5,145 nucleotides of DNA, from positions 1 to 5,145 of the forward strand of contig PXEK01000368.1 of the NCBI GenBank assembly GCA_003564735.1, given 5' to 3'. The position numbers and the translations under genes are program-made. The notes beneath the pieces were generated by a model. The model was not told where the DNA came from. It saw nothing but the letters and a program-made list of their open reading frames with translations, and ran no database searches. The DNA is from Cryomorphaceae bacterium. Lineage in GTDB: Bacteria > Bacteroidota > Bacteroidia > Flavobacteriales_G > Salibacteraceae. The first letter of the stretch is position 1, and each line of letters begins with the position of its first letter. Of the stretch, positions 1 through 5,145 are shown piece by piece.

Positions 1-184
1 ATTCTTGTCCGCCCATTTTGGCTTTAAACGTTATGGCCACATCCACATTATTGTCCACGGGATCGGGATCGCGAGGCTGTTGGTCATCATCATCAGAACT
101 ACACCCGTAAAAAATTACAAATCCGGCGAGAATAGATAAAACGGTTACCGATAAGGCTCTAAATATACTTTTTCTTTTCATCAT
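1..184 (-). CDS. Lipoprotein, N-terminal part (possibly MbnP-like), cut by window edge
   Basis: Only the first 61 codons are present; the gene continues past position 1. The product starts MMKRKSIFRA, a basic n-region followed by a hydrophobic stretch (about residues 11-26) and a lipobox-like FYGC with Cys28 as the likely lipidation site. The motif is loose, with Tyr at -2. After the Cys comes SSDDDD and a Pro/Asp-rich linker, typical of Bacteroidota lipoproteins; an acidic run after the Cys can act as a surface-export signal in this phylum. The folded part begins around residue 48 with VDVAITFKAKMGGQE. This resembles the first strand of MbnP-like copper-binding proteins, but that is an inference from about 15 residues. 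Two adjacent ATG codons (184-182 and 181-179) could serve as start; the first was chosen, and the leader is A-rich without a Shine-Dalgarno site. It lies 107 bases downstream of the E1 gene on the same strand, with a promoter candidate in the gap. Confidence 0.8.
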   Translation of the reverse strand, partial: MMKRKSIFRALSVTVLSILAGFVIFYGCSSDDDDQQPRDPDPVDNNVDVAITFKAKMGGQE

Positions 185-213
185 CTTTATTTTTCAATTA
201 AAACGTCTTTTTA

Positions 214-221
214 CAAAAGTA
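214..221 (-). promoter_or_regulatory. Promoter -7 element for the lipoprotein gene
   Basis: Read on the minus strand this is TACTTTTG, an exact match to the Bacteroidota -7 consensus TAnnTTTG. It lies 29 bases before the lipoprotein ATG, which would give a leader of roughly 20-25 bases. I see no TTTG -33 element at the usual distance. A perfect small palindrome (229-239) lies just upstream, where a -33 box or an operator would be. The call rests on the motif and its position. Confidence 0.5.
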
Positions 222-228
222 GTTACAT

Positions 229-239
229 CGATACTATCG
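229..239. repeat. Perfect palindrome CGATA-C-TATCG
   Basis: Five-base arms around one central base, 8 bases upstream of the lipoprotein -7 element. The placement fits a small operator, but an 11-base palindrome can arise by chance and no regulator gene is in the window. It also overlaps the last codons of the 17-codon mini-ORF described in the findings. Confidence 0.35.
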
Positions 240-291
240 GGGCGTGACATTTATCACACACCGGAATATTATTCATCGCTTTCTGGCGGAA

Positions 292-2265
292 TCAATACTT
301 CAACAAATCGCTCAAGGCTTTTTGGAATCGTTCGCGGGGTAAAAACCCTTTTTCAAGATTGGCGGCAAAAGGTACCGGGGTGTCCAATGAGCCCACCCGC
401 ACTACGGGTCCGTCTAAAAACTCAAAACAATGCTCGCTAATTTGCGCGGCAATCTCCCCTCCTATGCCCCCAAAAAGCGTATCTTCATGAAGTATAATAA
501 CCTTTCCCGTTTTTTTCACCGACTCAAAAATGGTTTCGGTATCTAAAGGAAGCAACGTGCGCAAGTCGATTACATCGCAGGATATGTTTTGTTCGTTCAC
601 CACCTCTAACGCCGTGTGAACTCCCGATCCGTAGGTTATGATGCTTACCTCTTCGCCGCGGTTTACAATATTTGCCTTACCTATCGGGATGTTGTAATAA
701 CCTTTGGGTACATTGCCGGTCAGACTCCGATATAAAGCCTTATGCTCGAAAAACATCACCGGTCCGGGGTCTTCAAAAGCCGATAGCAAAAGGCCTTTTA
801 CATCTTCAGGGAAAGCGGGATACACTACCTTTAACCCGGGAACGTGGGTGAACCAAGCTTCATTCGATTGAGAGTGAAACGGCCCTGCGCCCACCCCGGC
901 GCCGGTGGGCATACGTACAACCACATCGGCGTTTTGTCCCCACCGCCAGTGAATTTTGGCCAAATTGTTGGCTATTTGTGTCATTCCCTCTGAAACAAAA
1001 TCGGCAAACTGCATTTCCATACACGCTTTGTGACCGTTAATACTTAATCCGAGCCCGGCTCCCAGTATCGCCGACTCACAAAGAGGGGTGTTGCGAACGC
1101 GTTCTTTGCCGTATTTTTCGGTAAAACCTTCGGTGATTTTAAACACCCCGCCGTAATCGGCAATATCCTGTCCCATCAACACCAAATTCTCATGCTTCTT
1201 CATCGCCTCGTTGAGTCCGTCACTCAGCGCATCCACAAAGCGCATTTCACTTTTTTCAGAACCGGGTTGTGCGGATTGGTGAGTGTGTGGAGCGTAAACA
1301 TCTGCCAATTCCTTTTTGAGGTCAAACTCAATTTGCGGCTCGACATCGGCTTTGTCCCAAGTGACTTTTACGCGGTCTTTTACCTCTTCCCGAATGTTAT
1401 CGATTTCCTGTTTTGAGAGAATCTTTTCATCCTTGAGGAAACGTTCAAAGTTATCTACGGGGTCTTTCTTGCTCCACTCATCTTGTAATCCGTCGGGATA
1501 GTACTTTGTCCCCGATGCCTCTTCGTGACCGCGCATTCTAAAAGTTACGGCCTCCACAATAATCGGAGCTTGATTTTCAATCGTGTAGTTTCTCGCTTCA
1601 CGCAACGTGTTGACCATTTCCAAAATGTTGTTTCCGTCGGTTTGAACCGCTTTTATGCCGTAACCTATACCTTTATCGGTAAACGATTCACATCTGAACT
1701 GCTCGTGTGAGGGTGTGGATAAACCCCACTGATTGTTTTCAATCACAAAAATAACGGGCAAGTCCCAAACCGCTGCCGTGTTGAGAGCCTCGTGAAAATC
1801 ACCTTCAGAGGCGCCCCCGTCACCGGTAATCACCAAGGTAGATTTTTTGTTGTTTTTTAGTTTGTGGGCAAGGGCAATTCCGTCGGCAACACCGAGTTGC
1901 GGCCCCAAGTGTGAAATCATCCCCACGATATTATGCTCTTTACTGCCAAAGTGAAATGAACGGTCGCGACCTTGGGTAAATCCTTGAGCTTTACCTTGAA
2001 ACTGACAAAACAAACGGAACAGCGGCACGTTCCTCGTGGTGAAAAGTCCCAAGTTCCTGTGCATGGGCAGCAAATATTCGTCAGATTCCATTGCGTGTGC
2101 CGCACTCACCGAAATGGCTTCCTGACCATACCCCGAAAACCACTTTGATATTTTTCCTTGTCTGAGTAAAATGAGCATTTTTTCCTCAATCAACCGAGGT
2201 AGAATCAGCTTTTTATATAAATCTATCAGTTCGTCAGCGTCGAATCCTTTTGGGTCAAATTTCAT
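292..2265 (-). CDS. Fused 2-oxo acid dehydrogenase E1 alpha/beta (probable branched-chain type)
   Basis: Thiamine-diphosphate enzyme (657 aa) that decarboxylates a 2-oxo acid and passes the acyl group to the lipoyl domain of E2; cytoplasmic. Residues 1 to about 325 are the alpha part, with the ThDP/Mg motif from GDG (148-150) to NN (177-178) and a phosphorylation-loop-like RMRGHEEASGT segment (243-253). A short polar linker (about 326-340) leads into the beta part (341-657). That part has GQDIADYGGVFK (365-376), NTPLCE (392-397), the QFADF core (419-423), the conserved HSQS active-site His464, and the C-terminal transketolase-like domain with DVIDLRTLLPLD. Alpha and beta are separate chains in many bacteria; the single-chain form is common in Bacteroidota, and the length is normal for it. 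The beta motifs look most like branched-chain 2-oxo acid dehydrogenase, but pyruvate specificity cannot be excluded. No E2 or E3 gene is adjacent. The ATG at 2265 gives a complete alpha N-terminus, and a promoter lies about 40 bases upstream. Confidence 0.95.
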   Translation of the reverse strand: MKFDPKGFDADELIDLYKKLILPRLIEEKMLILLRQGKISKWFSGYGQEAISVSAAHAMESDEYLLPMHRNLGLFTTRNVPLFRLFCQFQGKAQGFTQGRDRSFHFGSKEHNIVGMISHLGPQLGVADGIALAHKLKNNKKSTLVITGDGGASEGDFHEALNTAAVWDLPVIFVIENNQWGLSTPSHEQFRCESFTDKGIGYGIKAVQTDGNNILEMVNTLREARNYTIENQAPIIVEAVTFRMRGHEEASGTKYYPDGLQDEWSKKDPVDNFERFLKDEKILSKQEIDNIREEVKDRVKVTWDKADVEPQIEFDLKKELADVYAPHTHQSAQPGSEKSEMRFVDALSDGLNEAMKKHENLVLMGQDIADYGGVFKITEGFTEKYGKERVRNTPLCESAILGAGLGLSINGHKACMEMQFADFVSEGMTQIANNLAKIHWRWGQNADVVVRMPTGAGVGAGPFHSQSNEAWFTHVPGLKVVYPAFPEDVKGLLLSAFEDPGPVMFFEHKALYRSLTGNVPKGYYNIPIGKANIVNRGEEVSIITYGSGVHTALEVVNEQNISCDVIDLRTLLPLDTETIFESVKKTGKVIILHEDTLFGGIGGEIAAQISEHCFEFLDGPVVRVGSLDTPVPFAANLEKGFLPRERFQKALSDLLKY

Positions 2266-2302
2266 GCACTTCGCTATTTTTGTATCATGTGTATTTCACT
2301 CG

Positions 2303-2310
2303 CAAATGTA
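2303..2310 (-). promoter_or_regulatory. Promoter -7 element for the E1 gene
   Basis: Minus-strand TACATTTG matches the Bacteroidota TAnnTTTG element exactly and lies 37 bases before the E1 start codon, giving a leader of about 30 bases. The -33 position has no TTTG, so strength may depend on an activator. The palindrome at 2349-2361 lies about 40 bases further upstream, a usual activator position. Confidence 0.5.
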
Positions 2311-2348
2311 CCTTATTTTATTCGCTCGGTACTCATAATTCCGCACAT

Positions 2349-2361
2349 GGTTACAGTAACC
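2349..2361. promoter_or_regulatory. Palindrome GGTTACAGTAACC, possible operator
   Basis: Perfect six-base arms around a single central A, in the divergent intergenic region and upstream of the E1 -7 element. The size and symmetry suit a dimeric helix-turn-helix regulator. No second copy was seen in the window, and the regulator is not identified. Confidence 0.35.
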
Positions 2362-2540
2362 TATTACACCGGTTTGACCCACAATAAAATACCGCGTATT
2401 CCGGGTTAATCTGCTCGTTGAGGCCTTTCCTGTCCCGCGTTTCCAAAACTTTACACAAGTGTTCGGTATAGTTAGGGCTCTCAACAACCCCTCAACCTTT
2501 ATGAATCGCCACCGGTTTTTCGGTTCTGACCAAAAAAATA

Positions 2541-2579
2541 CAAAACAGAGGTATACTAAACCCTCGAAACCCTGTTTTG
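2541..2579. repeat. Inverted repeat CAAAACAG / CTGTTTTG at the plus-strand promoter
   Basis: Perfect eight-base arms at 2541-2548 and 2572-2579 with 23 bases between them. The right arm contains the TTTG proposed as the -33 element of the AI-2E-family promoter. A protein bound across both arms would cover that promoter. It could instead be a weak hairpin, but no T-run follows, so it does not look like a terminator. Confidence 0.4.
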
Positions 2580-2603
2580 AATGGTAAGATTATCCTAATT
2601 TTG
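2576..2603 (+). promoter_or_regulatory. Promoter of the AI-2E-family/DUF2279 operon
   Basis: TAATTTTG at 2596-2603 matches the Bacteroidota -7 element exactly. TTTG at 2576-2579 is a candidate -33 element with a 16-base spacer, slightly short of the usual range. The -7 element ends 34 bases before the ATG at 2638. Confidence 0.5.
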
Positions 2604-2637
2604 GCGACTCATAACAGCGCGCTAATTTTATAAATAA

Positions 2638-3684
2638 ATGAACACAACCCCCGGCATAGACTTTAGAAAAATCTTTTACGTCCTTGGCACCATAGGACTT
2701 TTATTGGCATTAATGGTGGTGGGAAGGCGCATATTAATTCCCGTATCGCTCGCCGTGTTGTTTGCGGCACTACTCTCACCCGTGGTGAACTATTTGGTAA
2801 GTAAAAAGTGGCCCGAGTTTTTAGCCATCATTGCCGCCATGCTCATACTCTTGGTAGGCGCCGGCGGTATTATCACCTTACTCACGTTGGAGGTTGTTAA
2901 TATTGCGCGTAATTTGCCCGACTTCTCTGAAAGGTTAACAGCCGTAATCGCCTCACTGACACAAACTATACAAGAATATTATCCCGATTTTGAAATCGAC
3001 TCTGACTGGCAGGCCATCGTAGCCAAACAATCGCAAAATTTAGCTCAATATATTTTTGACTCTGCGGGCGATATAGGCAATAAACTATTGAACGTTATCC
3101 TGATACCCGTTTTTATCGCCCTGTTCTTAATTTACCGCAAAATGCCGTTAGATTTTATTGAAGAGCGGTTTGGCGGCGGGAACTACAAACGCTCGGCCAA
3201 TACCATTTTTGGTCGCGTGCGCCAAATGGTGACCCAATTCCTCGTGGGTTCGTTGTGGTTCACCCTTGCCACGGGCATCATGAGCTTTATCATTTTACTT
3301 TCGGTAGGCTCTGATTACATACTGTTTTTCAGTATAGTTATAGCCCTCCTCAACCTACTGCCTTACATTGGCACCATCATCGCCTTTGCCATAGTCATCA
3401 CCTACCAATTTGTAGCCATGGACGGCATATTCCTCCCCATACTTACCTGGTTTTTGCTGTGGATATCCAACCTCTTTCAAGAAAACGTACTGCGCCCGTG
3501 GTTAGTGGGTCGCAGCACCCGAATTAACGCACTCGCCATATTGCTTTCTGTAATTATAGGCAGTATGATCTGGGGCGTGGCGGGAATGATTGTATTTATA
3601 CCGTTGGTGGGCATCATAAAAATTGTGATGGAAGCCATACCGGAGCTCAAACCCTACTCCGTCTTTTTCGCCGATAAAAAATAA
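2638..3684 (+). CDS. AI-2E family (TqsA/YdgG-type, UPF0118) membrane transporter
   Basis: Inner-membrane protein of 348 aa, a normal length for the family. The N-terminus has three hydrophobic segments (about 12-29, 33-52 and 61-88). A soluble amphipathic stretch follows (about 90-148), including the acidic DFEIDSDW, then several more membrane segments (about 149-167, 200-225, 226-262, 263-280 and 296-332). Family signatures are visible: NLLPYIGT (239-246), then QENVLRPWLVGRS (281-293), and NALA followed by IWGVAGMIVFIPL (311-323). The family is named for autoinducer-2 export in E. coli, but members also include Na+/H+ antiporters and many of unknown substrate, so signalling should not be assumed. 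The start ATG is preceded by an A/T-rich leader without a Shine-Dalgarno site, normal for this phylum. The stop codon lies 3 bases before the next gene, so the two are very likely one operon. Confidence 0.93.
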   Translation: MNTTPGIDFRKIFYVLGTIGLLLALMVVGRRILIPVSLAVLFAALLSPVVNYLVSKKWPEFLAIIAAMLILLVGAGGIITLLTLEVVNIARNLPDFSERLTAVIASLTQTIQEYYPDFEIDSDWQAIVAKQSQNLAQYIFDSAGDIGNKLLNVILIPVFIALFLIYRKMPLDFIEERFGGGNYKRSANTIFGRVRQMVTQFLVGSLWFTLATGIMSFIILLSVGSDYILFFSIVIALLNLLPYIGTIIAFAIVITYQFVAMDGIFLPILTWFLLWISNLFQENVLRPWLVGRSTRINALAILLSVIIGSMIWGVAGMIVFIPLVGIIKIVMEAIPELKPYSVFFADKK

Positions 3685-3687
3685 ACT

Positions 3688-4608
3688 ATGCTCAACACAC
3701 TCAGCAAAAGTATTTTTCTCCTTTTCATACTTTCTTTTTTGGTCAGAACCGAATGCCGTTCGCAAATGAACGAGCTGTATCCTGACAGCCTGCACAAAAA
3801 CCGATTAAGAGCCGTGGCCATAGGCGGTGCTGCGGGGTACGGAATTACCATGGTGGGTTTGTATCAATTGTGGTATAAAGACTTTGAGCGCACTTCATTC
3901 CATTTTTTTGACGATAGTCGCGACTGGCTGCAAATGGATAAGGTGGGACACGCCTACTCTGCCTACTTATTGAGCGACCTTACCTACACGAGTTTGCGAA
4001 TGACCGGTCTGAGTAATGAAAAAGCGGTATTATACGGTTCGCTTAGCGGTTGGTTGGCCGTAACCTCCATTGAGTTTTTTGATGCGCATTATGACGGTTG
4101 GGGCTTTTCTATGGCTGATGTAGCCGCCAACACCCTCGGCACGGCATTATTTGCCGCTCAGCAGCTCACTTACAAAGAGCAACGCATACTTTTCAAATAC
4201 TCTTTTAGGCGAACAACCTACGCGCAGTATCGTCCGGGCACGTTGGGCAGTAACTTTATTGAAGAGATGACCAAAGATTATAACGGGCAGAGTTACTGGT
4301 TGAGTGCCAACATAAAATCCTTTACCGGTTGGAATTTTTTGCCCGATTGGTTGAACATTGCCGCGGGATATAGCGCTACGGGCTTACTCGGAGGGAGCGA
4401 GAATCCTGAATTCAGTAACGGCACACGATTACCCGTTTATGAAAGGGAGCGACAATTTTATTTGAGTCCGGACATTGATTTCACCAAAATTCCGACCAAA
4501 CACAAAGGCGTAAAAGTACTGTTCAAGCTGCTGAATACCGTAAAAATTCCCGCCCCCGCGTTGCGATTGCAAAGCGGTAACGTGCGCTTTTTGGGTATTT
4601 ATCATTAA
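3688..4608 (+). CDS. DUF2279 (YfiM-like) exported protein
   Basis: Protein of 306 aa with an N-terminal signal sequence. The hydrophobic core is about residues 9-19, and cleavage is plausible near CRS-Q (25/26); the Cys at 23 lacks a proper lipobox. The DUF2279 core follows: MDKVGHAYSAY (83-93), a hydrophobic GSLSGWLAVTSIEFFD stretch (117-132), and GWGFSMADVAANTLG (137-151). A Bacteroidota-type extension then carries EEMTKDYNGQSYWLS (192-206), a Tyr-rich RQFYLSPDIDF (255-265) and KIPAPAL (286-292). The conserved His and Asp residues recall the small YfiM domain of enterobacteria, a predicted periplasmic lipoprotein; no biochemical function is established that I know of. The long C-terminal part with alternating polar and hydrophobic residues suggests an envelope beta-rich domain, which is inference. 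The gene starts 3 bases after the AI-2E-family stop codon, so it is probably translated from the same mRNA. Confidence 0.9.
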   Translation: MLNTLSKSIFLLFILSFLVRTECRSQMNELYPDSLHKNRLRAVAIGGAAGYGITMVGLYQLWYKDFERTSFHFFDDSRDWLQMDKVGHAYSAYLLSDLTYTSLRMTGLSNEKAVLYGSLSGWLAVTSIEFFDAHYDGWGFSMADVAANTLGTALFAAQQLTYKEQRILFKYSFRRTTYAQYRPGTLGSNFIEEMTKDYNGQSYWLSANIKSFTGWNFLPDWLNIAAGYSATGLLGGSENPEFSNGTRLPVYERERQFYLSPDIDFTKIPTKHKGVKVLFKLLNTVKIPAPALRLQSGNVRFLGIYH

Positions 4609-4623
4609 CCCGTTATTTTTTTT
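4593..4623 (+). terminator. Weak possible terminator after the DUF2279 gene
   Basis: GGGT (4593-4596) can pair with ACCC (4608-4611) across the stop codon, and a run of eight T (4616-4623) follows. A four-base stem is poor, so the operon may partly read through into the tRNA-Pro gene. Confidence 0.25.
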
Positions 4624-4636
4624 AAAAACCGCATGG

Positions 4637-4662
4637 TTGAAATAAAAACTTATGTACTTTTG
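4637..4662 (+). promoter_or_regulatory. Promoter of tRNA-Pro
   Basis: TACTTTTG (4655-4662) matches the Bacteroidota -7 element exactly, and TTG (4637-4639) could be the -33 element, though the 15-base spacer is short. The expected transcript starts about 30 bases before the mature tRNA, leaving a normal 5' leader for RNase P. Confidence 0.55.
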
Positions 4663-4699
4663 CAGCCGCTAAACAGATAGCAATAAACGAAATTTTGTT

Positions 4700-4774
4700 C
4701 GGGGTGTAGCGTAGCCCGGTTATCGCGCCACGTTTGGGACGTGGAGGCCGCAGGTTCGAATCCTGCCACCCCGA
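4700..4774 (+). tRNA. tRNA-Pro (anticodon UGG)
   Basis: A complete cloverleaf can be drawn. The acceptor stem is CGGGGTG (4700-4706) with CACCCCG (4767-4773), and the discriminator is A4774. The D-arm has a GCG/CGC stem and the usual GG in its loop. The anticodon stem CCACG/CGTGG (4728-4732 and 4740-4744) closes the loop TTTGGGA, so the anticodon is TGG (4735-4737), reading CCN proline codons. The variable loop is AGGCC, and the T-arm GCAGG-TTCGAAT-CCTGC (4750-4766) is perfectly paired. The 3' CCA is not encoded (CAA follows), so it must be added after transcription. The CGG start and CCGA end are typical of bacterial tRNA-Pro. Confidence 0.97.
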
Positions 4775-4780
4775 CAAACC

Positions 4781-4813
4781 AAAACCGAAAAGTGCACACT
4801 TTTCGGTTTTTTT
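4781..4813 (+). terminator. Intrinsic terminator of tRNA-Pro
   Basis: Perfect inverted repeat AAAACCGAAAAGTG (4781-4794) and CACTTTTCGGTTTT (4797-4810), continuing into a seven-T tract (4807-4813). The symmetric A and T tracts mean it could also stop transcription coming from the right. It begins seven bases after the tRNA. Confidence 0.85.
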
Positions 4814-4855
4814 ATGCCCAAAAAAACCAAACTTGTTTGGGTTTTTGAAGGGCAT
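4814..4855. repeat. Imperfect long hairpin bounded by ATGCCC / GGGCAT
   Basis: Outer arms ATGCCC (4814-4819) and GGGCAT (4850-4855) pair perfectly. Inside them AAAAACC-AAAC pairs with GTTT-GGG-TTTTT with one bulged G, leaving a small internal loop (AA against GAA). It directly abuts the T-tract of the tRNA terminator, forming a second hairpin in tandem. Its right arm is the start of the first 76-base direct repeat. Confidence 0.6.
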
Positions 4856-4923
4856 AAAAAAACACCGACTGCCGCAGGCAGTTGGAGGTTTTGGTTTAGC
4901 CACCCCCCCAAATCAGGATCACG
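4848..4923 (+). repeat. Direct repeat, copy 1 (76 bases)
   Basis: Matches 4974-5049 without gaps at 72 of 76 positions; the differences are at 4874, 4877, 4910 and 4912. Similarity continues more weakly upstream: both copies are preceded by an A-rich ACCAAACT stretch and TTTT. It contains a hairpin, an A7 tract and a C7 run. The two copies are exactly 126 bases apart. Confidence 0.9.
4856..4885 (-). terminator. Hairpin with T7 tract in repeat copy 1, possible minus-strand terminator
   Basis: ACTGCC (4868-4873), loop GCA and GGCAGT (4877-4882) form a perfect six-pair stem, with two more G-C pairs outside (4865-4866 with 4884-4885). On the minus strand this is followed by TG and seven T, the layout of an intrinsic terminator. 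On the plus strand the position between the stems is a G-U pair, so RNA from either strand can fold. It would end a transcript entering from beyond 5145. Confidence 0.5.
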
Positions 4924-4927
4924 AAGT

Positions 4928-4944
4928 AATCCGCCACCCCGTCA
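4928..4944 (+). repeat. Partial copy of the tRNA-Pro 3' end
   Basis: AATCC-GCCACCCCG-T-CA here matches the tRNA 3' end AATCC-T-GCCACCCCG-A-CA at 4759-4776, with one missing base and one substitution. It lies between the two direct repeats. It may be a decayed duplication of the tRNA end or an old attachment-site remnant; the match is short enough that chance is possible. Confidence 0.35.
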
Positions 4945-4973
4945 TAAAAAACCAAACTCCATCGGAAATTTTC

Positions 4974-5049
4974 AAGGGCATAAAAAAACACCGACTGCCA
5001 CAAGCAGTTGGAGGTTTTGGTTTAGCCACCCCCCCCATTCAGGATCACG
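4974..5049 (+). repeat. Direct repeat, copy 2 (76 bases)
   Basis: Partner of the copy at 4848-4923. It has the same A7 tract and hairpin position, and a C-run of eight instead of seven. Beyond 5049 the similarity stops, marking the repeat edge. Confidence 0.9.
4982..5011 (-). terminator. Hairpin with T7 tract in repeat copy 2, possible minus-strand terminator
   Basis: Same arrangement as in copy 1. The G-to-A change at 5003 turns the top pair into a C-A mismatch on the plus strand but a tolerated G-U pair on the minus strand. A five-pair core ACTGC/GCAGT and the T7 tract (minus strand) remain. Confidence 0.4.
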
Positions 5050-5145
5050 TAAAGTCGACAAGGCGGAAAGCTGACAAGTCAGACGCTACAGGTGGAGTCG
5101 AGTGGCTTACAAGAAAGAAGAGGTGAAAGGTTCGTGAACTGTAAA
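5050..5145. other. Unassigned right end
   Basis: No recognisable gene or RNA. The only structure seen is the short inverted repeat CTGAC-AA-GTCAG (5071-5082). The purine-rich plus strand is open in one frame up to a stop near 5126, but that translation resembles no family I know. Confidence 0.4.

Larger units (their letters stand above)
2266..2637. other. Divergent intergenic region, 372 bases, no gene
   Basis: This separates the E1 gene (minus) from the AI-2E-family gene (plus). It holds a -7 element for each gene near its two ends, a perfect 13-base palindrome (2349-2361), a 10-base palindrome ACACAAGTGT (2453-2462) and an 8-base inverted repeat at the plus-strand promoter (2541-2579). A plus-strand TATTTTTG at 2275-2282 also fits the -7 consensus but has no gene behind it. 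The open frames here have low-complexity, unfamiliar translations. The roughly 230 bases between the outer regulatory signals are unexplained; a small RNA is possible but not supported. Confidence 0.6.

Noticed and set aside
1192..1710. Plus-strand open frames inside the E1 gene
   Set aside because: They are antisense shadows of the well-supported E1 coding sequence.
2296..2487. Minus-strand 63-codon frame in the divergent intergenic region
   Set aside because: The sequence resembles no protein and it spans the E1 promoter.
3502..3851. Minus-strand frames across the junction of the two plus-strand genes
   Set aside because: Both overlap confident coding sequence on the other strand and have no family resemblance.
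4622..4911. Minus-strand open frames reading GWQDSNLRPPRP or GGRIRTCGLHVPN
   Set aside because: These are the antisense translation of the tRNA-Pro gene, a well-known source of spurious proteins in databases.
4848..5049. CRISPR-like array
   Set aside because: There are only two copies, the unit is 76 bases with a 50-base gap, and no cas genes are present; duplication of a hairpin element explains it better.
4814..5074. Plus-strand 86-codon ATG frame with the duplicated peptide GHKKTPTA
   Set aside because: Its ATG lies in the left arm of a hairpin right after a terminator, no promoter is visible, and the repeat differences are nearly all amino-acid-changing in this frame.
4734..5126. Plus-strand 130-codon frame through the tRNA, terminator and repeats
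   Set aside because: It starts with TTG inside the anticodon loop, crosses a strong terminator and consists mainly of the duplicated repeat; no real start or family match.

Overview
The window looks like chromosomal DNA of a Bacteroidota bacterium, probably of the flavobacterial type. Four things suggest this: several exact matches to the Bacteroidota -7 promoter element TAnnTTTG just upstream of genes; A-rich leaders without Shine-Dalgarno sites; a lipoprotein whose lipid-anchored Cys is followed by an Asp run; and a single-chain fused E1 alpha/beta 2-oxo acid dehydrogenase. The tRNA gene does not encode its 3' CCA. The species cannot be told from the sequence alone.

Layout. At the left edge, on the minus strand, is the start of a lipoprotein gene (1-184, running off the window). 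Upstream of it on the same strand is the fused E1 enzyme gene (292-2265). A 372-base divergent intergenic region (2266-2637) separates it from a plus-strand gene pair. The pair is an AI-2E/TqsA-type membrane protein (2638-3684) and, after a 3-base gap, a DUF2279 (YfiM-like) exported protein (3688-4608). Next comes tRNA-Pro(UGG) at 4700-4774 with its own promoter and a strong intrinsic terminator (4781-4813). The last ~330 bases hold no convincing gene. They contain a hairpin, two 76-base direct repeats exactly 126 bases apart, each with a hairpin next to an A7/T7 tract, and a short echo of the tRNA 3' end between the repeats.

How the parts work together. The E1 enzyme is central metabolism (oxidative decarboxylation of a 2-oxo acid, most likely branched-chain); its E2/E3 partners are not here. 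The two plus-strand genes are almost certainly co-transcribed, but their shared role is unknown. The lipoprotein probably has its own promoter.

No clearly new system is visible. The parts most worth a second look are the repeat/hairpin cluster behind the tRNA with its tRNA-end echo, the palindromes in the divergent promoter region, and a 17-codon CxxCH mini-ORF directly behind the E1 stop codon.
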